A stretch of DNA of 62,600 nucleotides, taken from contig CALRKY020000019.1 in NCBI GenBank assembly GCA_943368345.1, forward strand, positions 1-62,600, written 5' to 3'. The notes beneath the pieces were generated by a model. That model was not told the DNA's origin. It saw only the letters and a program-made list of their open reading frames with translations, and did no database searches. The position numbers and the translations under genes were made by a program. Within the stretch, counting starts at the first letter, position 1, and every line of letters starts with the position of its first letter. The stretch comes from JADCGM01 sp943368345 (lineage in GTDB: Bacteria > Pseudomonadota > Alphaproteobacteria > Sphingomonadales > Sphingomonadaceae). Positions 33,769 through 41,532 of this stretch are shown piece after piece.

Positions 33769-34211
33769 GCCCGCTTGCGAAACAATAGGTGATCCAGCGA
33801 CAGTGTGCCCGGCCCGCCCGTCGCCACCGCCAGCGCCAGCGCGAACCAGCCAAGATGGGTGGAGACGAGCGCATCAGGATAAACAAGCACCTGGATGACC
33901 ATTGTCATGCCGAACAGCGCCAACGCCGATAGTCGGGTAGCGAGGCCGACCACCAACAGGATCGGGAACAGATGTTCGGCATAGGTGCCAAGCTGCGCCG
34001 CCAGTTGGGGCGAAAGAAACGGCAGGCGATACTCTTCCTCGAACAGGAAATAGGTGTTTTCGGAGATGGTCATCAACCCTTCAACCTTGCTCCGGCCCGA
34101 TGACCAGAAGATGCCGGCAAGGCCAAGGCGCAGCACCAACTTCACCAAACTGGACGGAATGCGGTTCAGCAGTGTCGGCAACGTGCGTTGGAAAGCTTGG
34201 GCGGGGGTCAT
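33765..34211 (-). CDS. DoxX-family membrane protein
   Basis: A 148-aa protein with four hydrophobic helices and the DoxX pattern (LRLGLAGIFWSSGRSKVEGL, then AEHLFPILLVVGLATRLSAL). DoxX proteins often accompany DUF692/DUF2063/DUF2282 genes, where they are called BufD-like. It is last in the cluster; its ATG overlaps the DUF2063 stop (ATGA). Confidence 0.88.
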   Translation of the reverse strand: MTPAQAFQRTLPTLLNRIPSSLVKLVLRLGLAGIFWSSGRSKVEGLMTISENTYFLFEEEYRLPFLSPQLAAQLGTYAEHLFPILLVVGLATRLSALALFGMTMVIQVLVYPDALVSTHLGWFALALAVATGGPGTLSLDHLLFRKRA

Positions 34212-34954
34212 GACGAGGTTCCTTCGGGGCTAGTTGTGATCAAGGCGCCGGCCTGAATGAGCTGGAGACAGCGCAGCAGAGCGGCACCAGCGGCGTCTGG
34301 GTTCGGCACGGCCAGCAACGCGGATTCGAGGCTGTCCGCCGTTAGCAGCATGGCCAGCAACGACTGCGTATCGGCATCGACTGGTGTGTGCACTACGACA
34401 TCGCCGGACCGGTGAACCAGTGCCGCTTCGGGCTGCCAGTCTTCCACCGGCACCGCCGTTTCGAGCTGGTTGGCCGCCCAGATCGCCAGTACAGGATGAT
34501 TGGACAGGATCAGGCTGGCGGACGGATGCAGCACAACGCGGTGGGGCAGCAGCGCCGCGACCGCGTCGGCATCGTCCAGTGGCGGCAGGTCGCGATCGGC
34601 CGCGTGCCAGGCCCGCACGCGGGCAAATTCCAACCGCGCGACATCGGCGAGGAAGGGAAGGCTTGCAGCCGGTTCGAAGGCAGCAATGAAACCGGCCAGA
34701 TCGGCGCCATATTCGGCGAGCACTGGCGATCGTGGCGGCGACTGAAAGATGAAGCGCGCCGCCATCGAGGCAAAAAACGCCTCCCCCACCAAGCGCTGAA
34801 CCACCGGGAAGGTCTTGGCGAGCGCGGCGGTGAGGCCGGTGACATGATTGCGCTGATAGATGGTGAAACGGCCGCCGGCAGCGCTGATGAACATCGGCTG
34901 CTCGCCATCTGGGGTGCGCACGGCGATGGAAAAGGATTTCAGCGGCGTCATCAT
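34208..34954 (-). CDS. bufC: DUF2063 partner protein (MbnC/BufC type)
   Basis: A 248-aa protein. The N-terminal DUF2063 region has YQRNHVTGLTAALAKTFPVV and QRLVGEAFFASMAARFI, then DVARLEFARVRAWHAADR. In related systems this protein delivers the precursor peptide to the DUF692 enzyme. It starts within the DUF692 stop (ATGATG overlap), so the two are tightly coupled. The longer frame to 35101 overlaps the DUF692 gene. Confidence 0.85.
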   Translation of the reverse strand: MMTPLKSFSIAVRTPDGEQPMFISAAGGRFTIYQRNHVTGLTAALAKTFPVVQRLVGEAFFASMAARFIFQSPPRSPVLAEYGADLAGFIAAFEPAASLPFLADVARLEFARVRAWHAADRDLPPLDDADAVAALLPHRVVLHPSASLILSNHPVLAIWAANQLETAVPVEDWQPEAALVHRSGDVVVHTPVDADTQSLLAMLLTADSLESALLAVPNPDAAGAALLRCLQLIQAGALITTSPEGTSS

Positions 34955-35814
34955 GCGGCCTTCCGGGTATGGCGGGCCAGGATGTCGGCGGCTTGTGCCA
35001 CTTCGGCGGCGACCACGGCAAAGGCTGGAATGTCGTTGTCGCGCTCGATCAGGGTTGGCAGCGGGCCGGCGCGGGCGATGACATCGGCATATTGTGTCCA
35101 CACCGGCGCGGCGATGGCTTCGCCATGGCTGTCGATCAGCAGTCGTTGCCCGGCGTCGTCGCGGGTTTCGCTGTGACCGGCGAGATGGATCTCGCCCACC
35201 AGTGCCAATGGGAAACGCTGCAGATAGGCCTGCGGGTCCCAGCCATGATTGACCGATGAAACAACGGCATTGTTGACGTCGAGCAGCAATCCACAGCCGG
35301 TTCGGCGCGCGATTTCAGCTAGAAAATCGATCTCATCCCAGTCGTTTGCGGCATGACTGACATAGGTCGACGGGTTCTCCAGCAAAAGCCGCATACCGAG
35401 CGCCGATTGCGCTTCGTCCACATGATCGGCCACCCGTCCCAGCGTCGGTGCGTCATAGGCGATGGGCAGCAGATCGTTGAAGTAGATGCCGTCGTGGCTG
35501 GCCCATGCCAGATGCTCGGAAAAGCTGGCGGGGGCGATACGATCAATGATGCGGCGCAGCCGCTTCAGATGGGTCAGGTCAAGCCGTCCCTCGCCGCCCA
35601 GCGATAGCGCGACACCGTGTAGGGAGATGGGATATTGGCTCGCCAGCCGATCAAGCAAGGCCAATGTCGGGCCACCCTCGTTCATGAAATTTTCGGCGTG
35701 GATTTCGATGAAGCCGAGCCGACCTGCACCGGCGAGCACCTCATCGAGATGTTCGCGGTGCAGGCCGAGCCCCGCTGACGGCGGCAGGCCCGGGGGAGAG
35801 GCGGCGGCCGTCAT
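34951..35814 (-). CDS. bufB: DUF692 multinuclear iron oxidase (MNIO, MbnB/BufB type)
   Basis: A 287-aa TIM-barrel enzyme. The expected iron ligands are visible in GFIEIHAENF, SLHGVAL, SEHLAWASHDG, LLLENPSTY, LLLDVNNAVV, EIHLAGHSE and DSHGEA. MNIO enzymes install modified Cys (thiooxazoles or oxazolones) in RiPP precursors. The DUF2282 peptide gene lies four bases upstream and the DUF2063 partner overlaps downstream. ATG 35814 is chosen because the domain starts there. Confidence 0.9.
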   Translation of the reverse strand: MTAAASPPGLPPSAGLGLHREHLDEVLAGAGRLGFIEIHAENFMNEGGPTLALLDRLASQYPISLHGVALSLGGEGRLDLTHLKRLRRIIDRIAPASFSEHLAWASHDGIYFNDLLPIAYDAPTLGRVADHVDEAQSALGMRLLLENPSTYVSHAANDWDEIDFLAEIARRTGCGLLLDVNNAVVSSVNHGWDPQAYLQRFPLALVGEIHLAGHSETRDDAGQRLLIDSHGEAIAAPVWTQYADVIARAGPLPTLIERDNDIPAFAVVAAEVAQAADILARHTRKAA

Positions 35815-35818
35815 TGGA

Positions 35819-36118
35819 TCAGCGGCGCTTGGCGTGGGTAAAGGCCGCCAACTGGCCGTGACCTGTGGGGGAGGTTTTCGACACCATGGTGGTGCAGGTG
35901 CCGGCCGGCACCAGTTTCCAGGCATTGCCCTGGTAATCGACTTTGGACGTGCCGGAGCAGGAGGTGCCCGGCCCGGCGGCGCAATCATTGTAACCGGCGA
36001 GCGAAACGCCGAAGCATTTTTCGCGGGCGGGCTTTTCAGCGGCGGCGGCGGTCGTGGCCAGGCCAGTCAGCGCAGTCGCCAGTGCGCCGGCCAGGAAGGC
36101 GGAACGGGAGATATCCAT
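35819..36118 (-). CDS. bufA: DUF2282 precursor peptide (bufferin type)
   Basis: A 99-aa protein with a signal peptide (residues 1-27) and four Cys at 35, 46, 54 and 75 in the DUF2282 pattern (EKCFGVSLAGYNDCAAGPGT, then SCSGTSKVDYQGNAWKLVP and GTCTTM). Such peptides are modified by DUF692 enzymes and exported to bind copper. The whole set A-B-C-DoxX is present downstream. It follows the YHS protein gene by 71 bases. Confidence 0.88.
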   Translation of the reverse strand: MDISRSAFLAGALATALTGLATTAAAAEKPAREKCFGVSLAGYNDCAAGPGTSCSGTSKVDYQGNAWKLVPAGTCTTMVSKTSPTGHGQLAAFTHAKRR

Positions 36119-36189
36119 GGGTTATTCCTTTGCCGGAGGGACCGGCGGCCGGGCTATGTCGGCCGCCGGGAGGAGAGATCAGGCCGCTA

Positions 36190-36690
36190 TCAGTTCAGCG
36201 ACTCCGGAGTTTTTTCCTTGATCGTCGGCCAATTTTCGTTGGCCTTGCTCAGGTTGCCGGGGATGTCGCGCTGCCAAGCCACTGCGACGTCCTTGTTGAC
36301 GTTGAGGTACAGCTTCCCGTCGACGATTTTCCAAACCTTCGGGTCGCCATCGAGCTTCTTTTCCAGCGCGACGCCCATGGCGCAGAAGCCGCCGAAGCCC
36401 GGCGCATAGGCGGCCGGATTGGCCTGGAAGGTCTTCAGGTTGGCAGCGCTGGCAAACTGGTAACGCGCGCCTTCATATGTGGTGGTGTGGCTGGCGCTGC
36501 CAATGCGCGGCTTGCCTTCGGTGAAATAGGCCACCGCATCATAACCGTGGATGGCGATGCCGGCGGTATCGGTGTTCACCGCCGCCGGGGAGGTGAGCAC
36601 CAAAGCGAAGGCCGGCGAAGTGGCGGCCTGCATAGCGCCGACGCTGAGGCCGATGGCGGCGAGTGCGGTCAAGATGGTCCGGGTGTTCAT
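36190..36690 (-). CDS. Exported YHS-domain protein
   Basis: A 166-aa protein with a signal peptide (cleaved near residue 29) and a YHS-type domain: GIAIHGYDAVAYFTEGKPRI, then YQFASAANLKTFQANPAAYA and GGFCAMGVALEKK. YHS domains often occur in metal-handling proteins. It is the first gene of the operon with the bufferin-type cluster; the LysR box at 36834-36850 is 144 bases upstream. A role in copper handling is an inference from context. Confidence 0.85.
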   Translation of the reverse strand: MNTRTILTALAAIGLSVGAMQAATSPAFALVLTSPAAVNTDTAGIAIHGYDAVAYFTEGKPRIGSASHTTTYEGARYQFASAANLKTFQANPAAYAPGFGGFCAMGVALEKKLDGDPKVWKIVDGKLYLNVNKDVAVAWQRDIPGNLSKANENWPTIKEKTPESLN

Positions 36691-36823
36691 GACATTGTCT
36701 CCTATGGGGCTGCCGAGCGGGGAACAGAAAAGGTGGCGAGCCGTGGGTGGTCTGTGAGTGCCAGGTCGTCCGGCACCCCCAACAACTAGGCCTGGATGCC
36801 TGCCGGATTAATGGCCATAATTC

Positions 36824-36853
36824 GAAATGGATTGTTCCAGCATGTGGAATGAA
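36824..36853. promoter_or_regulatory. LysR-type box C between the YHS operon and the porin-like gene
   Basis: GTTCC (36834-36838), seven bases, GGAAT (36846-36850), within a 30-base block nearly identical to that at 32840-32869. It lies between the divergent YHS-bufferin operon and the outer-membrane barrel gene, so it could control both. No SigF-type motif is visible in this gap. Confidence 0.7.
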
Positions 36854-36978
36854 ACGCCACCGCCATTGTTGCGTCATCCGGAATAGTATCTTCCCCAAAT
36901 GTCGGATTATCGTAATATTCCGATGGGTTCATTTGGACGGCATCCGGATCCCCCGGAACCAACCAAAGGAATTGCAAC

Positions 36979-37581
36979 ATGAAAATCACCGTCCGCTCCG
37001 CACTGCTGGCGCTCGCCGTTGCTACCACTGCCATCGCGTCGCCCGCCGCTGCCGAAAGCTTCAATGGCCCCTTCGTCGGTATCACCGCCGGCTATAATCA
37101 CGACGAAGTGGGCCCTGGCCTCGAAGGTGCCGCACCGCTTAACCGCAAAGCCGATCAGGATGCCGCCGTGTTCGGTATCAACGCCGGTTATGACAAGCTG
37201 ATCGCCCGCCGCTTCGTGCTTGGTGCCGAAGCCGCCTTCACCATCGGCACAGATGACACGCTGGCCGGCAAACGCGGTACCACCGCGGTGACCATCGATC
37301 CGAAACACGCCTTCGACATCACGGCTCGTGCCGGTTACCTGGTGACGGAGAAAGCGTTACTTTATGTTCGCGGCGGCTATGCCAATATCCGCGTCCGCAC
37401 CAGCATCGCTGCGGCTGTTTCGAGCAATAATATTGATGCCTGGATCGCTGGCGGCGGCATCGAATACGCGGTCACGAAGAACATCAACGCCCGGCTGGAA
37501 TATCGCTATACCGACGCTGGCAGCCAAGGTACCACGTTCGAACGCCAGCAGGTGCTGCTGGGCGCGTCCTACCGCTTCTGA
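36979..37581 (+). CDS. Outer-membrane beta-barrel protein (OmpA/Omp25-like)
   Basis: A 200-aa protein with a signal peptide (cleavage near AAAESF, residue 24) and an 8-strand barrel pattern: GPFVGITAGYNHDEV, KALLYVRGGYANIRV, GGGIEYAVTKNINARLEYRY, ending ASYRF with terminal Phe. Resembles alphaproteobacterial Omp25/Omp31-type porins. It is divergent from the YHS operon and shares box C. Confidence 0.85.
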   Translation: MKITVRSALLALAVATTAIASPAAAESFNGPFVGITAGYNHDEVGPGLEGAAPLNRKADQDAAVFGINAGYDKLIARRFVLGAEAAFTIGTDDTLAGKRGTTAVTIDPKHAFDITARAGYLVTEKALLYVRGGYANIRVRTSIAAAVSSNNIDAWIAGGGIEYAVTKNINARLEYRYTDAGSQGTTFERQQVLLGASYRF

Positions 37582-38055
37582 TTTCCCGCCGCCACTGAAG
37601 ATGTCCAACCGCCGGCGCGTCCCTCACTCGCTGGCGGTCGGCATTCAATTCGCCCGGATCAATCGCTTCAACACCCAAGACCGACCTGCATCGGCTGAAT
37701 TGGCTAAAGACCCGGTAGGGTGCCAGAAAATGTCACGCCAGAAATGACGGAGATTGCTTCCATGGTGGTTGTCAGGGATGATAGTCGCCTAAGTTTGCGA
37801 CCAATAGGCTGCAAGACAGCGGACGGACGAACGATTGAGATTCGACGACAGTACTCAAGCATTAGCCCGGACGCCGACTTCCCGTACAAGCTGACGTGTC
37901 GCTACCCGCCGTAAATCGCCGCTAGGTCCCAACGGTTGCGATTCGGCAACGCGCGACGGGTGCAAAATGGAGGGCGGCTTTCGAGATTGGCCGAAGGCGC
38001 CTTCTACGACGTGAACGGAGTCGTGAGCGGAATGGCGACTCTATCGGCCTACGAC
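37582..38055. other. Long intergenic region
   Basis: These 474 bases, AT-richer than the neighbouring genes, contain no credible reading frame on either strand. The first 50 bases may hold a weak terminator of the barrel gene. The remainder looks like degenerate non-coding sequence. The MutT-like gene ends at 38056 on the minus strand. Confidence 0.45.
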
Positions 38056-38511
38056 CTAGATCAGCGCACTCAATTGCCCGATCAGCGGTCGGTCGGCCGG
38101 GGGCATGTCGAGCGCGAACAGGTCGGGCACGCGCGCCCATTTGATCGCCTGGCCCTGCCGCCCGACGGGGATGCCGGCCCATTTGCGGCAGGCGAACAAC
38201 AGCAGCACCAGGTGAAATTCGGCATAGTCGTGGCTGGCAAATCCGCAGGGAGCGAGGCAGGACGCAGCCGTATCGACGCCCAGTTCTTCGCGCAGTTCAC
38301 GGACCAAGGCCGTCTCCGGCGCTTCCCCCGGTTCCACCTTGCCGCCGGGGAATTCCCACTGGCCGGCCAGATGCTTGCCTGCCTCCCGCTGGGCGACGAG
38401 GACACGGCCATCGCTGTCCACCAGAGCGGCGGCCGCAACCAGGAGGATCGGCAATCCGTCCACCGGATGCGCCCCCGGACAATGGTAAAATTCCTGATCA
38501 CTATGATTCAT
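38056..38511 (-). CDS. MutT-like Nudix hydrolase
   Basis: A 151-aa protein with the full Nudix box GGKVEPGEAPETALVRELRE followed by ELGV. It closely resembles (deoxy)nucleoside triphosphate pyrophosphohydrolases that remove 8-oxo-dGTP. The ATG at 38511 gives a 20-residue N-terminal extension; GTG at 38463 is an alternative start nearer the domain. Confidence 0.85.
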   Translation of the reverse strand: MNHSDQEFYHCPGAHPVDGLPILLVAAAALVDSDGRVLVAQREAGKHLAGQWEFPGGKVEPGEAPETALVRELREELGVDTAASCLAPCGFASHDYAEFHLVLLLFACRKWAGIPVGRQGQAIKWARVPDLFALDMPPADRPLIGQLSALI

Positions 38512-38574
38512 CGGCCTATTTTAATCCCTCCTGCGCAGGTTGGAAGCGGATCGATTATGGCAGGGTGACGAGAC

Positions 38575-38751
38575 ATGCGACGGATTTCCAAACGATTGGC
38601 GGTCGGCACCCGCGGTGCGGCTGCGATTGAATATGGCTTGATCGCGGCCTTGGTCGCGGTCGCTGCCATTGGTGCGTTCCAATCCCTGGCCGCCGCCAAT
38701 GTCCGCAGCTGGGATGCCATGAACGCTGGTCTGGACGAGGCACTCAAATAA
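38575..38751 (+). CDS. Flp/Fap-type pilin
   Basis: A 58-aa prepilin: MRRISKRLAVGTRGAAAIEY. It has a short basic leader, the cleavage site RG before AAAIEY, and a hydrophobic segment GLIAALVAVAAIGAF. CpaA-type prepilin peptidase would remove the leader. The last residues (NAGLDEALK) differ from the second copy. Pilus assembly genes (cpa/tad) are not in this window. Confidence 0.88.
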   Translation: MRRISKRLAVGTRGAAAIEYGLIAALVAVAAIGAFQSLAAANVRSWDAMNAGLDEALK

Positions 38752-38883
38752 AAATGATGGTAAACGCGTTTTCAGTTTCCACATTAATCTTTCTTAAAGA
38801 CCAGCGGGCTAAATCTGTAATCACTGGTCCGGGAGAAGACGGGGCCGGGACTGGGAAAACAGAATTCAACAAGGAGACAGATT

Positions 38884-39051
38884 ATGTTTCGCAAGCTCAT
38901 CAAGAACAGCAAGGGTGCAACCGCCATCGAATACGGCCTGATCGCCGCTCTGGTCGCAGTTGCCGCCATCGGTGCCATGAGCACGCTCAGCACCTCGATC
39001 TCGGGTTCTTTCGAGAAGGCTGCTACCGAGCTCGATACCGCCGCTGCTTAA
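38884..39051 (+). CDS. Flp/Fap-type pilin, second copy
   Basis: A 55-aa prepilin: MFRKLIKNSKGATAIEYGLI. Cleavage is after KG, before ATAIEYGLIAALVAVAAIGA, a near-copy of the first pilin's helix. AAGGAGA precedes the start. A strong terminator follows 22 bases after the stop. It is probably the major pilin of the pair, given its better ribosome site. Confidence 0.92.
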   Translation: MFRKLIKNSKGATAIEYGLIAALVAVAAIGAMSTLSTSISGSFEKAATELDTAAA

Positions 39052-39073
39052 GCGTAGGTAATCACCTCAATGG

Positions 39074-39107
39074 AAAGGGCGGTGGGGCAACCCACCGCCC
39101 TTTTCTT
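39074..39107. terminator. Strong bidirectional intrinsic terminator
   Basis: GGGCGGTGGG (39077-39086), GCAA tetraloop, CCCACCGCCC (39091-39100), then TTTTCTT. AAA before the stem gives a T-run on the opposite strand as well. It ends the Flp pilin transcript (plus strand) and the M48 peptidase transcript (minus strand), whose stop is at 39109. Confidence 0.92.
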
Positions 39108-39108
39108 G

Positions 39109-40557
39109 TCAACGCTGCGTGTAAGAAATGATTTTGACCAGTTCGCCAGCCTTGATTGGACGGGTCGCATCGCGGTCGTTCAGGGCCAGGAAGCGTTCTA
39201 CCCGAAAATTGGCAAAGGCCATGCGGGCGGCGAGGGTTTCGATTGTGTCCTTGGGGCCCGCCGTCACCACCTCGATCCGCTTTTGCCGGAGTGCACCGGC
39301 TTCGGTGGCGCTCAGGCGCCGGAAGGAATTGGTCAGCGACTCGAACGCCGCTGATTGGCCCGCCGGAGCCAAGGTCGTGAAACTATACGCCTGATCCGCC
39401 GCGAATCGGTAAGCGGTGACCGTCACATCGGTTGTCCCGCGCTGCGTGTCGACCCGGAGCGGCAGGACAAAGGCCTCAAGACCGTTGATCGTGGTACGGG
39501 CGGAGCGCCCGGTCTGCACCCCCTGGGCCTGCCCCAGCAGCTGCCGCGCAACCGCACTGGCATAATCCTCCAGCCCACCAGACCCGAGTCGCCCGCCGGA
39601 AAACTGCGCCTTCAAGCCATCGTTTCGAACAATCGCGACCGCGTTGGGGCCGTTCTGCACCGAAAAGCCGGGCGGTGCTGTGAACTGCAGCTGCAGTTGC
39701 GGGTGGGCAAAGGTCCGATCATCGACAAAGCCCTGCGCCGGATCGTCGCCGAACAGCATGCCGTTCACCGCCGCAAGATATTGCGCCCGGTTGCGGGCCT
39801 TTGCGCCGGGGGTAATCCCGGTGGCCTTTGCCTGAGCGGTGGCGCGCACCACCCGGTCCTGCGTCAACGGGTGGCTGCGGGCAAAGGCCGGGACCGATGC
39901 CGCCTTTTCGGTGCCGAGCAGCTTGGTCTGCAGCGCTTCATCCCGACTCAGCGATTGCAGCATGTCGGCGGCGGCATAGGGATCATAGCCCGCGCCATTG
40001 GCGAATCGGACGCCGAGGTCATCCGCCTCAAACTCCTGACTGCGCGAATAGGATTGCACCAGATTCTGGCCGAGGAAATTGGCAATCTGCCCGGCGGTGT
40101 CGCCGAGGACAACATTGGCGAGAATGGAGCCGAGGCCGGAAAACGTGGCGCGGCGCTGGCGCTTCTGGGAGTGGCGGGCGGCGACATGGCCGACTTCATG
40201 GCCCAATACGCTGGCCAGTTCCGCCTCGTCGTCCATGATGGCGAGCAGGCCGCGCGTCACATAGATATAGCAACCGGGGACAGCGAAGGCATTGACAACA
40301 TTGGTGTTAAGCGTGGTGACCGTACATTCCTTGCCGGTCTTGGCCAGGCCGGACTGGACCGCGACCGCCTTGCCGACCCGGTCAACCATCGCAACGCCGG
40401 GTCCGGCATAGGGGCCGCCGAACTGCGACAGGATTTCGGGATGCTGCTGCGCGCCGATCTGTTTGTCACGGGCGCTGATCCCCTGCGCGGCGGTCGCAGC
40501 GGAAAGGCCAACGGACAGGATGGCGGCGGTGGCGAGATAGGGAAAGCGACGGCGCAT
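39109..40557 (-). CDS. M48-family metallopeptidase, exported
   Basis: A 482-aa protein with a signal peptide, the zinc motif HEVGH (residues 120-124) and the third ligand region RSQEFEADDLGVRFA. The C-terminus (EVVTAGPKDTIETLAARMAF, ending GELVKIISY) resembles a LysM-like domain. It is related to BepA/YfgC-type peptidases of envelope quality control. Confidence 0.88.
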   Translation of the reverse strand: MRRRFPYLATAAILSVGLSAATAAQGISARDKQIGAQQHPEILSQFGGPYAGPGVAMVDRVGKAVAVQSGLAKTGKECTVTTLNTNVVNAFAVPGCYIYVTRGLLAIMDDEAELASVLGHEVGHVAARHSQKRQRRATFSGLGSILANVVLGDTAGQIANFLGQNLVQSYSRSQEFEADDLGVRFANGAGYDPYAAADMLQSLSRDEALQTKLLGTEKAASVPAFARSHPLTQDRVVRATAQAKATGITPGAKARNRAQYLAAVNGMLFGDDPAQGFVDDRTFAHPQLQLQFTAPPGFSVQNGPNAVAIVRNDGLKAQFSGGRLGSGGLEDYASAVARQLLGQAQGVQTGRSARTTINGLEAFVLPLRVDTQRGTTDVTVTAYRFAADQAYSFTTLAPAGQSAAFESLTNSFRRLSATEAGALRQKRIEVVTAGPKDTIETLAARMAFANFRVERFLALNDRDATRPIKAGELVKIISYTQR

Positions 40558-40578
40558 CAGACCCTCCGATCTTACTGT

Positions 40579-41523
40579 CTAGGCGGCGCGTCCCATTGCG
40601 AGGAATTTGCGCCGCCGGTCCGCGAGCAGTGCATCCCCCGACATGGCGGCGAGGCCGCGCAATTCCTTGTCTACTGCATCTCCAAGCCGGTCGATGGCAG
40701 CGGCCGGATCGCGGTGGGCACCGCCAAGCGGTTCCGGGACAATGGTGTCGATCACCCCAAAGCGCTTCAGGTCCTGCGCGGTCAACTTCATCGCCTCCGC
40801 CATGTCCTGCGCCTTGTCGGCGGTGCGGAACAGGATTGACGATCCCGATTCGGGGGAGATGACCGAGTAGGTCGAATGTTCGTACATGATGACCCGGTTG
40901 CCAGTCGCAATCGCCAGCGCACCACCCGATCCACCCTCGCCGACGATCGACGCGACAAAGGGCACCCGGACATTGAGGCAGGCCTGGGTGGACCGGGCCA
41001 CCGCCTCTGCTTGCCCTCGCTCCTCGGCCTGGACGCCCGGAAAGGCCCCGGCGGTATCAACAAAGCTCAGGATCGGGAGGCCGAACCGGTCGGCCATTTC
41101 CATCAACCGCACCGCCTTCCGGTAGCCTTCCGGCTTCGCCATCCCGAAATTATGCTTGAGGCGGGAGGCGGTATCATTGCCCTTTTCATGCCCCATCACC
41201 AGAACCGACGCACCCCGAAACCGGGCAAGGCCGCCGATGATCGCGGCGTCCTCTCCGAATTTGCGGTCCCCGGCCAGGGGCACAAAATCCTCAAACAGGC
41301 GCTCGACGATATCGACGAAATGCGGTCGCGCCGGGTGACGGGCGACCTGGGTCTTCTGCCACGGCGTCAGCTTGGCATAGGTCTGACGCAGCAGGCCTTC
41401 GGCCTTGGCCTCGAGCTTTTTGACTTCGGGCGCGATGTCAGCCCCGCCATCAGCGGCCTTCAGCGCCGCGATCCGCGCCTCCAGCTCGGCAACGGGTTTC
41501 TCGAAATCGAGGTAGGTGGTCAT
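40579..41523 (-). CDS. accA: Acetyl-CoA carboxylase carboxyltransferase subunit alpha
   Basis: A 314-aa AccA. The start MTTYLDFEKPVAELEARIAA and GEGGSGGALAIATGNRVIMY are diagnostic; SPESGSSILFRTADKAQDMA follows. It forms the carboxyltransferase with AccD for malonyl-CoA synthesis. It follows xerD by nine bases, the order conserved in sphingomonads. Confidence 0.97.
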   Translation of the reverse strand: MTTYLDFEKPVAELEARIAALKAADGGADIAPEVKKLEAKAEGLLRQTYAKLTPWQKTQVARHPARPHFVDIVERLFEDFVPLAGDRKFGEDAAIIGGLARFRGASVLVMGHEKGNDTASRLKHNFGMAKPEGYRKAVRLMEMADRFGLPILSFVDTAGAFPGVQAEERGQAEAVARSTQACLNVRVPFVASIVGEGGSGGALAIATGNRVIMYEHSTYSVISPESGSSILFRTADKAQDMAEAMKLTAQDLKRFGVIDTIVPEPLGGAHRDPAAAIDRLGDAVDKELRGLAAMSGDALLADRRRKFLAMGRAA

Positions 41524-41532
41524 GGGGGCGGA

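Noticed and set aside
35985..36020. GTAACC in the DUF2282 gene as a SigF promoter
   Set aside because: It is on the wrong strand for the cluster, inside coding sequence, and the spacing to CGAA is 14, not 16.
36691..36978. SigF promoter for the YHS-bufferin operon
   Set aside because: No GTAACC-N16-CGAA match exists in this gap on either strand; only the LysR-type box is present.
37582..38055. Small genes in the intergenic region after the barrel protein
   Set aside because: Frames there are short, lack ribosome sites and show no recognisable or membrane-like sequence.
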